Part shown: positions 8,451-17,553 of the stretch, piece by piece | How positions within the stretch are numbered: position 1 is the first letter of the stretch | Layout: the number at the start of each line of letters is the position of its first letter | Made by a program: the position numbers and the translations under genes | The notes under the pieces: model-generated | Database searches by the model: none | Told to the model about the DNA's origin: nothing | Seen by the model: only the letters and a program-made list of their open reading frames with translations | Source of the DNA: Conexibacter arvalis | Lineage (GTDB): Bacteria > Actinomycetota > Thermoleophilia > Solirubrobacterales > Solirubrobacteraceae | Reading direction: 5' to 3' | Assembly: GCF_014199525.1 (NCBI RefSeq) | Contig: NZ_JACHNU010000004.1 | Location: 62,001-126,000 of the forward strand | DNA length: 64,000 bases

Positions 8451-8529
8451 CTGGCCCGGGAACGATACGGGTCGCGCGCAAAGGGACGTGCATTGCAGCG
8501 GATTCGCGGCGGTCGAGATGCAGCGGTGC

Positions 8530-8535
8530 TAACCT
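8530..8535 (+). promoter_or_regulatory. Possible -10 hexamer (TAACCT) for the rimP-nusA-infB operon
   Basis: TAACCT lies about 45 bp before the leader hairpin in the 177-bp divergent gap. No convincing -35 hexamer is seen, so this is only a candidate. Confidence 0.3.
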
Positions 8536-8580
8536 GGGCGCACAGCTTTCTGCGCCGGGCCCTGCCCGGCGGCCGTTCCG

Positions 8581-8607
8581 AAAGTGGGCGCTCGCCCACT
8601 TTTTTTT
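8581..8607 (+). terminator. Intrinsic terminator/attenuator hairpin in the rimP leader
   Basis: AAAGTGGGC pairs with GCCCACTTT around a small GCTC-containing loop and is followed by eight T residues (8600-8607). It stands directly before the ribosome binding site AAGGAGGTG (8611-8619) of rimP. A hairpin with a T tract inside a leader, not after a gene, suggests transcription attenuation of the rimP-nusA-ylxR-infB operon. NusA, made by the operon, stimulates such terminators in other bacteria, so feedback is plausible. Confidence 0.75.
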
Positions 8608-8627
8608 ATGAAGGAGGTGAACACGCG

Positions 8628-9047
8628 ATGAGCAGAATCCAAGCCGAGATCGAAGCGACGCTGCAGCAGGCCGAGCCCGATGTCGAGGTGGTGCTCGCGG
8701 AGGTGCTCGGCGGCAAGACCGTGCGCCTGTTCATCGACCATCCGGACGGCGTCTCGCTCGACCTCTGCGAGCGGGTCACCCACCACTTGAACAGCGTGCG
8801 CGAGCGCTATGCGCTGGAGGTCTCCTCGCCTGGCGGCGACCGCCCGCTGACGAAGCCCGACCACTTCCGGCGCTTCCTCGGCCGGCGGGCGCGCGTGCGC
8901 ACCCGCGGCTCCCACGGCGGCCAGGGCTCGTTCACCGGCGAGCTCGTCGGCGCCACCGACTCCGAGATCACGATCGCCGCCGAGAGCGGCGTCGTCTCGA
9001 TCCCCTACACCGAAATCAAACGGTCCAACCTCGTCCCAGGAGAGTAA
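8628..9047 (+). CDS. rimP: Ribosome maturation factor RimP
   Basis: 139-residue cytosolic protein needed for 30S subunit maturation. The N-terminal alpha/beta domain has EVVLAEVLGGKTVRLFIDHPDGVSLDLCERVTHHL and the conserved YALEVSSPGGDRPLTKPDHFRRFLG. The C-terminal SH3-like barrel follows (GELVGATDSEITI). The start is the ATG 9 bp after the strong AAGGAGGTG. Only 5 bp separate it from nusA. It is first in the classic rimP-nusA-ylxR-infB operon and lies behind an attenuator-like hairpin. Confidence 0.95.
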   Translation: MSRIQAEIEATLQQAEPDVEVVLAEVLGGKTVRLFIDHPDGVSLDLCERVTHHLNSVRERYALEVSSPGGDRPLTKPDHFRRFLGRRARVRTRGSHGGQGSFTGELVGATDSEITIAAESGVVSIPYTEIKRSNLVPGE

Positions 9048-9052
9048 GCAGC

Positions 9053-10531
9053 ATGTCGAAAGAGATCCTGGATGCCGTCCGTGGACTCGCGGCCGAGAAG
9101 AACATCTCGAGCGAGAAGCTCATGGTCGCGCTCGAGGACGCCCTCCTGTCCGCTTACAAGAAGCAGCCGGGCGCGGCGCCCTACGCGCAGGTCGAGATGG
9201 ACCGCGAGAGCGGCGACTTCACCGTCTGGGAGCTGAAGATCCCCGAGGACCTCGAGGACCAGCTCATCACCGAGCAGGAGGAGCTGATCGCCGCCGAGTT
9301 CTCCGGCGTCGACCCCGAGACCGGCGAGCAGCGCCAGCTGCCCGAGCCCGAGCTCGACTTCGAGAAGCTCGCCGAGTACGAGGATCAGATCGAGCGCGTC
9401 GACGTGACGCCCGAGGACTTCGGCCGGATCGCCGCGCAGACCGCCAAGCAGGTGATCCTGCAGCGGATCCGCGAGGCCGAGCGCGACATGATGTTCGAGG
9501 AGTACCGCGACCGCGTCGGCGAGCTGATCACCGGCATCGTCCAGCAGTCCGACTCCCGCTACACGCTCGTGCAGCTGCGCGAGCGCGTCGAGGCGCTGCT
9601 GCCGAAGTCCGAGCAGGTCGACGGCGAGCGCTACGACCACTCGCAGCGGATCAAGGCCGTGATCAAGGACGTCTCGGCCTCGACGAAGGGCCCGAGCATC
9701 ATCGTCTCGCGCCGCGACCCGGAGCTGATCAAGGCGCTGTTCGAGCTCGAGGTGCCCGAGATCGCCGACGGCCTCGTCGAGATCACCAACGTCGCCCGCG
9801 AGCCCGGCTACCGCTCGAAGATCGCGGTCGTCTCGCATGCCGACGGCGTCGACCCGGTCGGCGCCTGCGTCGGCCCGCGCGGCTCGCGCGTGCGGATGGT
9901 CGTCTCCGAGCTGCGCGGCGAGAAGATCGACATCATCCCCTACAACGACGAGCCGGCCCGCTTCGTCGCGAAGGCGCTGTCGCCGGCGCGCGTGCGCGAG
10001 GTGCTCGTCGACGACGACGGCAAGCAGGCGACGGTGATCGTCCCCGACGACCAGCTGTCGCTCGCGATCGGCCGCGAGGGCCAGAACGCGCGCCTCGCCG
10101 CGCGCCTGACCGGCTGGCGGATCGACATCCGCTCCGAGACCGAGTTCGCCTCCGAGGAGGCCGAGGGCGGCTACGAGGAGGAAGAGGTCCAGGGCGGGCG
10201 CTGCGCCGCGATCCTCGCCAACGGCCGCCGCTGCCCGAACGCGGCGCTGCCCGGCTCGCGCTACTGCGGCCTCGAGACCCACCAGGCGCTGGCCGAGATC
10301 GACGGCGACGAGGTCGCCGCCCTGACCGGCGGCGCGGCCGACGCGGTCGCCGAGGAGGAGGCCGAGCTCGAGCAGGAGGCCGAGCTGGTCGACGAGGGCG
10401 AGTACGCCGAGGAGGAGGCCTACGAGGACGAGGCCGCCGGCGACGCGGAGACCTACGAGCAGGAGGGCTACGACGAGCAGCCCGAGGATGAGGCGGCGGG
10501 CGACGAGCCCGCGGAGGAGACCGCCTCATAA
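9053..10531 (+). CDS. nusA: Transcription termination/antitermination factor NusA with extra zinc-knuckle-like tail
   Basis: 492 residues. The N-terminal RNA polymerase-binding domain (1-130) is followed by an S1-type segment, KH1 ([30 protein letters not shown]) and KH2 ([23 protein letters not shown]). Behind KH2 the protein continues with Cys384, Cys394, Cys405 and His410 in a short [22 protein letters not shown] module, then a roughly 60-residue Glu/Asp/Ala-rich acidic tail. The core function in pausing and termination is secure; the Cys/His module looks metal-binding but is untested. The preceding rimP hairpin may be under NusA feedback. Confidence 0.96.
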   Translation: MSKEILDAVRGLAAEKNISSEKLMVALEDALLSAYKKQPGAAPYAQVEMDRESGDFTVWELKIPEDLEDQLITEQEELIAAEFSGVDPETGEQRQLPEPELDFEKLAEYEDQIERVDVTPEDFGRIAAQTAKQVILQRIREAERDMMFEEYRDRVGELITGIVQQSDSRYTLVQLRERVEALLPKSEQVDGERYDHSQRIKAVIKDVSASTKGPSIIVSRRDPELIKALFELEVPEIADGLVEITNVAREPGYRSKIAVVSHADGVDPVGACVGPRGSRVRMVVSELRGEKIDIIPYNDEPARFVAKALSPARVREVLVDDDGKQATVIVPDDQLSLAIGREGQNARLAARLTGWRIDIRSETEFASEEAEGGYEEEEVQGGRCAAILANGRRCPNAALPGSRYCGLETHQALAEIDGDEVAALTGGAADAVAEEEAELEQEAELVDEGEYAEEEAYEDEAAGDAETYEQEGYDEQPEDEAAGDEPAEETAS

Positions 10532-10854
10532 CGGGCGGGGAGCCAACCCGGCGCTGTGTCGGCTGCGGCCGCACGGCGCCGAGACGCTCCCTGCAGCGCT
10601 ACGTCGTCCGCGACGGAGCGCTCGTCGTCGATCCCGCCGGCCGGCTGTCCGGCCGCGGGGCCTACACCCACCGCGCGCCCGACTGCTACGAGCTGGCGCG
10701 CACGCGCGGAGGCTTCAACCGCGCCTTCCGCCGGGCCGTGAGAGCGCCGGCCGCGCCACCGGCATGGGCCGCGCCAGACGCGCCCCCGCCGAGCCCGCGG
10801 CGACAGGCCGCACAGCTCGATTCTTCAGAGAACGTACACTTGGATACTGCATGA
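10531..10854 (+). CDS. ylxR: YlxR family (DUF448) RNA-binding protein, non-canonical start codon
   Basis: About 107 residues with the YlxR signature RRCVGCGRTAPRRSLQRYVV near the N-terminus and GRGAYTHRAPDCYELARTRGGFNRAFRRAV in the middle. The frame is open only after a stop at 10489, and no ATG, GTG, TTG or CTG gives a full-length product. Translation must begin at a rare codon: ACG at 10531, or ATA at 10528 overlapping the nusA stop. GGAGGA at 10513-10518 is a suitable ribosome binding site for either. The TGA overlaps the infB ATG (ATGA). The nusA-ylxR-infB position is conserved, which supports a real gene. Confidence 0.85.
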   Translation, partial: TGGEPTRRCVGCGRTAPRRSLQRYVVRDGALVVDPAGRLSGRGAYTHRAPDCYELARTRGGFNRAFRRAVRAPAAPPAWAAPDAPPPSPRRQAAQLDSSENVHLDTA

Positions 10855-13271
10855 GCAAGAAGCGCGTCAGCGACATCGCAAAAGAGCACGGGATCTCCGC
10901 GGGCCATCTGATCGCCACGCTGAGAGCTGCCGGCATCAACGCGCCCGTCCCGTCGGCCACCGTCGACGAGGACGCCGCGACCAGAGTGCTCGGCGCCCAG
11001 GGCATCAAGCGCAAGGCGGCCAGACCGACGGCCGGCACCTACCGCGACAGAAACGCGCCCGAGAGACCGAGACCGAGAATCGCCCCGCGCGCCCGCGCGG
11101 CGCAGCGCCCCGCCGGCGGCGGTCCGGCGCGCCCCGGCGCGCCCGGTCAGCGTCAGGGCGGCCCCGGCCAGCGTCAGGGCGGTCCCGGCGGCCGCGGACC
11201 CGGCGGTCCACGCCAGGGCGGCCCCGGCGGTCAGCGTCAGGGCGGCCCCGGCCAGCGCCAGGGCGGTCCCGGCGGCCGCGGCGACCAGCGCGGCAACGGC
11301 CAGCCGCCGGAGCCGCAGAGACGCGCGACGCGCGACTCGATGCCCGGCGCCGGCGCCGGCGGCGGCGGTCGCCGCCGCGTCGTGATCGACTCGCAGGCCT
11401 CGCGCCGCTCGCCCGGCGGCGGCGGCCCCCAGAACCAGCCGCCGCGCCGTCAGCGCCGGGGCCGGCGTCGCCGTGGCACCTACGAAGAGCCGGCGCCGCT
11501 GGAGACGAGAGTCAACACCGGTCCCGCGCACGTCAGAGTGCCGTCGGGCTCGACCGTCAGAGACGTCGCCGAGTACCTCGACATCCCGGTCCCCGAGATC
11601 ATCAAGAAGCTGATGCAGCTCGGCGAGATGGCGACGCTGACGCAGACGCTCTCCGACGACGCCGTCGAGATGCTCGCTGACGAGTTCGGCAAGACGGCCG
11701 AGATCGTCCGCGCCGCCGACGACGTCGACGCCGAGCCGGTCTTCGAGGATGCCGAGGACCAGCTGGTCGAGCGGGCCCCGGTCGTCACGATCATGGGTCA
11801 CGTCGACCACGGCAAGACGTCGCTGCTCGACGCGGTCCGCCAGACCGAGGTCGCGGCCGGCGAGGCCGGCGGCATCACGCAGCACATCGGCGCCTACCAG
11901 GTCCATCACTCCGACAGAACGGTCACCTTCCTCGACACGCCGGGCCACGAGGCGTTCACCGCCATGCGAGCCCGCGGCGCGAAGGTCACCGACATCGCCG
12001 TGATCGTGGTCGCCGCCGACGACGGCGTGAAGCCGCAGACGCAGGAGGCGGTCGACCACGCGAAGGCCGCGAGAGTGCCGATCCTCGTCGCCGTCAACAA
12101 GATCGACAAGGAGGGCGCGCAGCCCGAGCGGGTCCGCACCGAGATGACCTCGCTCGGCCTGCAGCCGGTCGAGTGGGGCGGCGAGACCGAGTTCGTCGAC
12201 GTCTCGGCGAAGACGAAGAGAGGCCTCGAGGACCTGCTCGACACGATCCTCGTCATGTCCGAGGTCGAGGAGCTCAGAGCGAACCCGAACGCCGAGGCGT
12301 CGGGCGTCGTCGTCGAGTCGAAGCTCGACCCGGGCCGCGGCGCGGTCTGCACCGTGCTGATCCAGCGCGGCACGCTGAGAGTCGGCGACGCGCTCGTCGC
12401 GGGCCAGCACTGGGGCAAGGTGCGGGCGATGAACGACTTCAAGGGCGAGCGCGTCAAGAAGGCCGAGCCCGGCGAGCCGGTCGAGATCCTTGGCTTCGAC
12501 TCCGTCCCGGAGGCCGGCGAGTTCGTGCGCGTCGTCGAGAACGACCGCAAGGCACGCCAGCTGGCGGGCGAGCGGGCCAACCGCCTCAAGACCGAGGCGC
12601 TCGCGCGCCGCTCCGGCAAGCGCGTCACGCTCGAGGACATCTTCAAGAGCGAGCTGAAGGAGCTCAACATCGTCCTCAAGTCGGACGTCGCCGGTTCGCT
12701 GGAGGCGATCGACGACGAGATCGCGAAGCTGCCGCAGAGCGAGATCCAGGTCAACGTCGTCCACCGCGGCGTCGGCGGCGTCAACGAGTCGGACGTGATG
12801 CTCGCGGCCGCCTCCGACGGCGTCGTGCTCGGCTTCAACGTCCGCCCGGTCGGCGACGCGGCGAGAGTTGCCGACCGCGAGGGCGTCGAGATCCGCTCCT
12901 ACTCGGTCATCTACCGCGCGATCGAGGACCTGCGGGCGGCGATGGAGGGCATGCTCGAGCCCGAGGAGGTCGAGGACCAGATCGCGACGATCGAGGTCCG
13001 CGCGATCTTCCGCGCCTCGAGAATCGGCACGATCGCCGGCTCCTACGTCACCGACGGCAGAGTCACGCGCGGCGCGAAGGTCCGCCTCGTGCGCGACGGC
13101 ACGGTCGTCTACGACGGCGAGATCGCCTCGCTGAAGCGCTTCAACGAGGACGTCAGAGAGGTCGCCTCGGGCTTCGAGTGCGGCATCGTGCTGAGAGACT
13201 TCGCCGACGTCAAGGAAGGCGACGTGATGGAGGCGTACACCACGCGCAAGGTCGAGCGCGAGCTGGCCTGA
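10851..13271 (+). CDS. infB: Translation initiation factor IF-2
   Basis: 806-residue GTPase that delivers initiator tRNA to the 30S subunit. Order: N-terminal IF2_N helix ([22 protein letters not shown]); a long Gly/Pro/Gln/Arg-rich linker (about residues 60-210) with GQRQGGPG-type repeats; a second IF2_N-like segment ([20 protein letters not shown]); the G domain with [17 protein letters not shown] and NKID; then domains II-IV. The ATG overlapping the ylxR stop is preferred over upstream in-frame starts because IF2_N begins right after it. Many arginines here are AGA codons. Confidence 0.97.
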   Translation: MSKKRVSDIAKEHGISAGHLIATLRAAGINAPVPSATVDEDAATRVLGAQGIKRKAARPTAGTYRDRNAPERPRPRIAPRARAAQRPAGGGPARPGAPGQRQGGPGQRQGGPGGRGPGGPRQGGPGGQRQGGPGQRQGGPGGRGDQRGNGQPPEPQRRATRDSMPGAGAGGGGRRRVVIDSQASRRSPGGGGPQNQPPRRQRRGRRRRGTYEEPAPLETRVNTGPAHVRVPSGSTVRDVAEYLDIPVPEIIKKLMQLGEMATLTQTLSDDAVEMLADEFGKTAEIVRAADDVDAEPVFEDAEDQLVERAPVVTIMGHVDHGKTSLLDAVRQTEVAAGEAGGITQHIGAYQVHHSDRTVTFLDTPGHEAFTAMRARGAKVTDIAVIVVAADDGVKPQTQEAVDHAKAARVPILVAVNKIDKEGAQPERVRTEMTSLGLQPVEWGGETEFVDVSAKTKRGLEDLLDTILVMSEVEELRANPNAEASGVVVESKLDPGRGAVCTVLIQRGTLRVGDALVAGQHWGKVRAMNDFKGERVKKAEPGEPVEILGFDSVPEAGEFVRVVENDRKARQLAGERANRLKTEALARRSGKRVTLEDIFKSELKELNIVLKSDVAGSLEAIDDEIAKLPQSEIQVNVVHRGVGGVNESDVMLAAASDGVVLGFNVRPVGDAARVADREGVEIRSYSVIYRAIEDLRAAMEGMLEPEEVEDQIATIEVRAIFRASRIGTIAGSYVTDGRVTRGAKVRLVRDGTVVYDGEIASLKRFNEDVREVASGFECGIVLRDFADVKEGDVMEAYTTRKVERELA
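11137..11290 (+). repeat. Degenerate tandem repeats in the IF-2 linker
   Basis: Units built on CAGCGTCAGGGCGG(C/T)CCCGGC recur about six times and encode GQRQGGPG blocks. They are in-frame low-complexity coding repeats in the disordered linker, not an independent element. Confidence 0.7.
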
Positions 13272-13585
13272 TGACAGGCGGCTTCGTCGCCGTGCTCGTG
13301 GTCGACGTCCACTTCCCGGAGGCGGGGAGCTTGAAGGGCAAGCGCAAGGAGCTGTCGTCGCTCAAGACGCAGCTCCGCCAGCGCCTCCATTGCGCGGTCT
13401 CCGAGACCGCGCACCAGGATCTGTGGCAGCGAGCCGAGCTGACCGTCGCGCTGACGGGCGGCTCGCTGCCGGCGCTGGAGTCGGCCGCCGACGGCGTCGA
13501 GCGGTGGCTGGAGGAGCGCCTGCCGCAGGGGGTCAGCGTCGAGCGTCACATCCGCTCGGTGGGTGACCTGCGCGGCGGTGAGTGA
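13271..13585 (+). CDS. DUF503 family protein (YlxP-like)
   Basis: 104 residues. It begins with the typical GFVAVLVVDVHFPEAGSLKGKRKELSSLKTQLRQR and continues HCAVSETAHQDLWQRAELTVAL, the DUF503 pattern. Members are small ferredoxin-like proteins, often between infB and rbfA as here, with a presumed but unproven link to ribosome function. The ATG overlaps the infB stop (TGATG), so translation is likely coupled. Confidence 0.9.
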   Translation: MTGGFVAVLVVDVHFPEAGSLKGKRKELSSLKTQLRQRLHCAVSETAHQDLWQRAELTVALTGGSLPALESAADGVERWLEERLPQGVSVERHIRSVGDLRGGE

Positions 13586-13619
13586 ACAGTGAGAACGTGG
13601 ATGCGGAGCGACGGTTAGG

Positions 13620-13967
13620 ATGAGCGGCAGTCGGATTCGTCGTGTCGACGAGGCGGTGCGCGCCGTTCTCAGCGACGCCATCACGCAGGAACTGAAGGAC
13701 CCGCGCGTCGGGTTCGTGACCGTGACCGCCGTGAGAACAAGCTCAGACCTCCGCCACTGCCGCGTCTACGTGAGCATCCTTGGAGACGAGGAGACGCGCA
13801 GCGCCGGCCTGGAGGGGCTGCGCTCGGCCCAGGGCTTCCTGCAGCGCAGAGTCGCGCAGGCGGTGCGGATGAAGTACACGCCGGAGATCACCTTCGCCTA
13901 CGACGACTCGGTCGACAGAGGGATGCGGATCAACGAGCTGCTGAGAGAAGCCGGGGAGGGCGAGTGA
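13620..13967 (+). CDS. rbfA: Ribosome-binding factor A
   Basis: 115-residue KH-like protein that binds the 30S subunit and assists 16S rRNA maturation. Visible signature: RIRRVDEAVRAVLSDAI, ELKDPRVGFVTVTAVRTSSDLRHCRVYVSILG, and LRSAQGFLQRRVAQAVRMKYTPEITFAYDDSVDRGMRINELL. Its end overlaps the start of the next gene by 4 bp (GTGA). Arginine AGA codons are frequent. Confidence 0.95.
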   Translation: MSGSRIRRVDEAVRAVLSDAITQELKDPRVGFVTVTAVRTSSDLRHCRVYVSILGDEETRSAGLEGLRSAQGFLQRRVAQAVRMKYTPEITFAYDDSVDRGMRINELLREAGEGE

Positions 13968-14968
13968 CCGGTCCGGTCGCCAACGGCAAGCGCGCGACGC
14001 GCGCGCAGGTGCTCGACGAGATCCGCGGCGCCGAGAAGTTCCTGCTCGGCACCCACGAGCACCCCGACGGCGACGCGCTCGGCTCGCTCGTCGCGATGCA
14101 CCAGATCCTCGTCGCGCACGGCAAGGACTCGATCATGTTCATGGACGCCGACGAGTTCCCGCTGCCGTACGAGTACCGCTTCTTCTCGCTCGACGGCCTC
14201 GTCAGCGTGCCGCCGCCCGACATCGAGGAGCGCACGATCGTGCTGCTCGACTGCGGCAACATCGACCGCAACCCGGCCGACGCGCTCAAGTTCGAGGGCG
14301 CGCACATCCTCAACGTCGACCACCACCACGACAACACTCACTTCGGGACGGTCAACCACGTCGTGCCGGAGGCGTCGTGCACGGCCGAGATCGTCTGGGA
14401 CCTGATGCGCGGCCTCGGCGTCGAGCCGACGACCTCGATCGCCGAGGCGCTCTACGTCGGCCTCGTCACCGACACCGGCAAGTTCATGTACGAGAACACC
14501 GGCACGCGCGCCCACGTGATGGCGGCGGAGCTGATCGACGCCGGCGTCGACGTCCACGACATCTACCGGCGGATCTACGAGGGGATCCCGTACGGCAAGC
14601 TGGCGCTGCTGGCGCGCGGCCTCTCCAACGTCGAGCGCTACGACGGCGGCCGCCTGACCGCCACGCGGCTGACGCTGGAGGACTTCCGCGAGACCGGCGC
14701 GGAGGAGAACTACTCCGAGGGCGTGATCGACCAGCTCCGCTCGGTCGAGGGGACGGCCGTCGCGGCGATGGTCCGCGACCGCCTCGGCCCCGGCCAGGAG
14801 GGCAAGCGCAAGGTCTCCCTGCGCGCCGCCGACGAGCGGGTCGACGTCTCCGTCATAGCCCGCGCCCAGGGCGGCGGCGGCCACCGCCAGGCGGCCGGCT
14901 TCACGACGACGCTGTCGTGGGAGGAGCTGATCGCCTTCCTGCGCGTCGAAGTCGACGCGCAGCTGTAG
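13964..14968 (+). CDS. nrnA: DHH/DHHA1 phosphoesterase, NrnA-type oligoribonuclease / pAp phosphatase
   Basis: 334 residues. The DHH domain has THEHPDGDALGS (metal-binding), VLLDCGN and the NVDHHHDN motif; the DHHA1 domain ends with the RNA-binding GGGGHRQAAGF. NrnA enzymes degrade nano-RNAs and hydrolyse 3'-phosphoadenosine 5'-phosphate. GTG start overlapping the rbfA stop, and 10 bp before truB, so it is part of the translation/RNA operon. The exact substrate preference cannot be read from sequence. Confidence 0.92.
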   Translation: MTGPVANGKRATRAQVLDEIRGAEKFLLGTHEHPDGDALGSLVAMHQILVAHGKDSIMFMDADEFPLPYEYRFFSLDGLVSVPPPDIEERTIVLLDCGNIDRNPADALKFEGAHILNVDHHHDNTHFGTVNHVVPEASCTAEIVWDLMRGLGVEPTTSIAEALYVGLVTDTGKFMYENTGTRAHVMAAELIDAGVDVHDIYRRIYEGIPYGKLALLARGLSNVERYDGGRLTATRLTLEDFRETGAEENYSEGVIDQLRSVEGTAVAAMVRDRLGPGQEGKRKVSLRAADERVDVSVIARAQGGGGHRQAAGFTTTLSWEELIAFLRVEVDAQL

Positions 14969-14978
14969 GAGCGCCCGC

Positions 14979-15809
14979 GTGAGCGGTGCCACCCCGATCG
15001 ACGGGGTCATCCTCTACGACAAGCCCCGCGACATCTCGTCGCACGACGTCGTCTACCGCGTGCGGCGGGCGCTGCCGCGCAGGACGAGAGTCGGCCACGC
15101 CGGCACGCTCGACCCGTTCGCGACCGGCCTGCTGCTCGTGCTCGTCGGCCGCGGCACGCGCGCGCAGCGCTTCCTGATGGGGCTGGAGAAGACCTACGAG
15201 ACGATCGCCCGCTTCGGCGCCGTCTCGACCACCGGCGACAGCGAGGGCGAGATCGCGGAGACCGGCCGCGTGCCTGCCGGCGACCTCGCATTGCCGACCG
15301 GGCTCGTGCGCCAGCGGCCGCCGGCCTACTCGGCGCTGAGAGTCGACGGCGAGCGCGCGTACGCCCGCGCCCGCCGCGGCGAGCAGGTCGAGCTGCCCGA
15401 GCGCGAGGTGACCGTCCACGCCTTCGACGAGCTGTGGCGCGACGGCGACCGGCGGGCCTTCGCGATCCGCTGCTCGTCGGGCACCTACGTGCGCAGCCTC
15501 GTCGCCGACCTCGGCGACGCCTACTGCGAGGAGCTGCGCCGCACCGCGATCGGCCCGTTCGACGTCGCCGACGCCGACCCCGAGCGGATCGTGCCGCTCG
15601 ACGAGGCGCTGGCGCGGATCATGCCGTCGGTCCGCCTCGAGGGAGATCTCGCGCGCAGAGCCTCCCACGGCGTCGCCGTGCCCGGGAGCGGGGAGGAGGA
15701 GGGGCCGGTCCGCCTGGTCGACGGCGAGGGCCTGATCGCGATCGCCGAGCCGCGCACCGGCCCCGACGGCGAGCCGACGCTCAAGCCGGTCGTCGGCCTG
15801 CGCGGGTGA
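14979..15809 (+). CDS. truB: tRNA pseudouridine-55 synthase
   Basis: 276 residues. It makes pseudouridine 55 in the T-loop of tRNAs. The catalytic Asp lies in [42 protein letters not shown] and [15 protein letters not shown] follow. The segment between the catalytic domain and PPAYSALR is some six residues shorter than in E. coli TruB (by eye). GTG start. The C-terminus carries the PUA-like extension. Confidence 0.94.
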   Translation: MSGATPIDGVILYDKPRDISSHDVVYRVRRALPRRTRVGHAGTLDPFATGLLLVLVGRGTRAQRFLMGLEKTYETIARFGAVSTTGDSEGEIAETGRVPAGDLALPTGLVRQRPPAYSALRVDGERAYARARRGEQVELPEREVTVHAFDELWRDGDRRAFAIRCSSGTYVRSLVADLGDAYCEELRRTAIGPFDVADADPERIVPLDEALARIMPSVRLEGDLARRASHGVAVPGSGEEEGPVRLVDGEGLIAIAEPRTGPDGEPTLKPVVGLRG

Positions 15810-15834
15810 AGCGCGCGCCCGGACGCTCGACCAC

Positions 15835-15840
15835 TACTCT
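15835..15840 (+). promoter_or_regulatory. Candidate -10 hexamer (TACTCT) before ribF
   Basis: TACTCT ends 8 bp before the ribF ATG with no Shine-Dalgarno sequence, fitting a leaderless internal promoter. Confidence 0.4.
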
Positions 15841-15848
15841 TCCGCGCC

Positions 15849-16760
15849 ATGCAGATCACCTGGCTGCCCGACGTCGCGCCGCGGCCCCGGCGCGTCGCCG
15901 TCGGCGAGTTCGACGGGGTCCACCTCGGTCACCGCGCCGTCATCGCCGGAAGCGACACGGTCCTCACGTTCGAGCCCCATCCGCTCGCGGTCGTGCGACC
16001 GGAGGCGGCGCCGAAGCTGCTGACCAGCCTCGAGCTGAAGGCCGAGCTGGTCGCCTCGCTCGGCGTCGAGGAGCTGGTCGTGATCCCGTTCGACGACGCC
16101 TTCGCGCGCCAGAGCGCCGCGGCGTTCGTCGACGACGTGCTCGTCGGCAAGCTCGGCGCGACGCACGTCACCGTCGGCGAGAACTTCCGCTTCGGCCACG
16201 GCGCCAAGGGCGACACCGCGCTGCTGGGCGCCGACGAGCGCTTCCAGTCGCGCTTCGTCCCGCTCGTCGAGATCGAGGAGGAGATCGTCTCCTCCTCGCA
16301 CGTGCGCGGCCTGGTGCTCGCCGGCGAGGTCGAGCACGCCAACCGCTTCCTCGGCTCGCCGTTCCGCATACGCGGGGTGGTCCAGCACGGGGAGAAGCGC
16401 GGTCGCCAGCTCGGCTTCCCGACCGCCAACCTCGAGCCCGACCCCGAGCTGGTCTGCCCAGGCAACGGCGTCTACGCGACGCGCGTGACGCTCGCCGACA
16501 CCGGCGAGTCCTGGTGCGCGGCGACCAACGTCGGCGTCCGCCCGACCTTCGACAGCGGCCTCGGCCTGCTGATCGAGCCGTACCTGATCGACTACAGCGG
16601 CGACCTCTACGACCGCACGGTCACGGTCGAGTTCCTCAGCCGCCTGCGCGGCGAGCAGCGGTTCGACTCGGCCGAGGAGCTGATCGCGCAGATGCACCGC
16701 GACGTGGCGACGGCGCGTGCGGTCTGTGCGGGGGATTCTGCTACGCTGCCCGGCCGATGA
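15849..16760 (+). CDS. ribF: Bifunctional riboflavin kinase / FAD synthetase
   Basis: 303 residues. The N-terminal FAD synthetase domain has [17 protein letters not shown] and VLTFEPHP; the region between these motifs is unusually short, lacking most of one helix. The SSSHVRGLV motif follows. The C-terminal riboflavin kinase domain shows [11 protein letters not shown] and NVGVRPTF. It supplies FMN and FAD, the former also needed by CoaBC. Its stop overlaps the rpsO ATG by 3 bp. Confidence 0.94.
   Translation: MQITWLPDVAPRPRRVAVGEFDGVHLGHRAVIAGSDTVLTFEPHPLAVVRPEAAPKLLTSLELKAELVASLGVEELVVIPFDDAFARQSAAAFVDDVLVGKLGATHVTVGENFRFGHGAKGDTALLGADERFQSRFVPLVEIEEEIVSSSHVRGLVLAGEVEHANRFLGSPFRIRGVVQHGEKRGRQLGFPTANLEPDPELVCPGNGVYATRVTLADTGESWCAATNVGVRPTFDSGLGLLIEPYLIDYSGDLYDRTVTVEFLSRLRGEQRFDSAEELIAQMHRDVATARAVCAGDSATLPGR
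16742..16747 (+). promoter_or_regulatory. Candidate -10 hexamer (TACGCT) for rpsO inside ribF
   Basis: TACGCT at the 3' end of ribF lies 9 bp before the rpsO start codon and could give the ribosomal protein gene its own leaderless promoter. Confidence 0.4.
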
Positions 16761-17029
16761 CGACCCTTACCAGCGAGCGCAAGCAAGAGCTGATCGCGAA
16801 GTACGGCAGAGACGAGAAGGACTCCGGTGCGACCGAGGTCCAGATCGCGATGCTGACGGAGCGGATCAACGATCTCACCGAGCACCTGCGCACCCACAAG
16901 AAGGACCACCACTCGCGCCGCGGCCTGCTCATGCTCGTCGGCCGGCGTCGCCGCTTCCTGAACTACCTCCAGCGCAGAGACCTCGACGGGTACCGCGCGC
17001 TCGTGAGAGAGCTCGGGCTGCGCAAGTGA
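16757..17029 (+). CDS. rpsO: 30S ribosomal protein S15
   Basis: 90 residues, the family length. The sequence shows [65 protein letters not shown] and the C-terminal [12 protein letters not shown], the 16S rRNA-binding three-helix core. It overlaps ribF and the following peroxiredoxin gene by 3 bp each. In many bacteria pnp follows rpsO directly; here two thiol-protein genes lie between them. Confidence 0.97.
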   Translation: MTTLTSERKQELIAKYGRDEKDSGATEVQIAMLTERINDLTEHLRTHKKDHHSRRGLLMLVGRRRRFLNYLQRRDLDGYRALVRELGLRK

Positions 17030-17478
17030 GCGTCCTGCAGCCGGGCACCCCCGCGCCCGAGTTCACGCTCCAGCGCGAGGACGGCGGGAGCTTCACCCGC
17101 GACGACCTCAAGGGCAGAACGACCGTGCTGGTCTTCTACCCGTTCGCGTTCAGCCCGGTCTGCACGGACCAGCTCAACCTCTACGAAGAGGTGCTCGACC
17201 AGTTCGCCGCGCAGGGCGCCACGCTGTACGGCGTCTCCTGCGACTCCTCGTGGACGCAGAGAGCGTTCCGCGAGAAGCTCGGCGTGACGATCGAGCAGCT
17301 CTCCGACTTCGAGCCGAAGGGCGCCGCCTGCCGCGCCTTCGGCGTCCTCCACGAAGGCGGCTTCCCGCAGCGCGCGCTCGTGATCGTCGATCCCGAGGGC
17401 GTCGTCAAGTGGAGCTACCAGGCGCCCTCCCCGGGCGACCTGCCGGGCGCCAACCTCATCTTCGACGGCCTCGCGTAA
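17026..17478 (+). CDS. Peroxiredoxin (AhpE/Bcp type)
   Basis: 150 residues; reduces peroxides through a cysteine thiol. The active site is [12 protein letters not shown], the P-x3-S-x2-C pattern with the peroxidatic Cys near residue 46, preceded by [30 protein letters not shown]. No second conserved Cys stands four residues further, so it looks one-cysteine AhpE-like. GTG start overlapping the rpsO stop. Confidence 0.93.
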   Translation: MSVLQPGTPAPEFTLQREDGGSFTRDDLKGRTTVLVFYPFAFSPVCTDQLNLYEEVLDQFAAQGATLYGVSCDSSWTQRAFREKLGVTIEQLSDFEPKGAACRAFGVLHEGGFPQRALVIVDPEGVVKWSYQAPSPGDLPGANLIFDGLA

Positions 17479-17507
17479 AGCGGCGGCCTGCGGCCTTGCA
17501 TTCCGCC

Positions 17508-17538
17508 GGAAGAACTCGCCCCGGGGGCTCGTTCTTCC
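17508..17538 (+). terminator. GC-rich hairpin after the peroxiredoxin gene
   Basis: GGAAGAAC (17508-17515) pairs with GTTCTTCC (17531-17538), with further inner pairing of GCCCC and GGGGC. There is no T tract. It could be an actinobacterial U-less terminator or a processing site at the end of the rimP-to-peroxiredoxin operon. Confidence 0.55.
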
Positions 17539-17553
17539 AGACGCGGTGACCAC

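Noticed and set aside
11137-11290. Regular repeats that could suggest a CRISPR array
   Set aside because: They are in-frame GQRQGGPG coding repeats of the IF-2 linker with no unique spacers.
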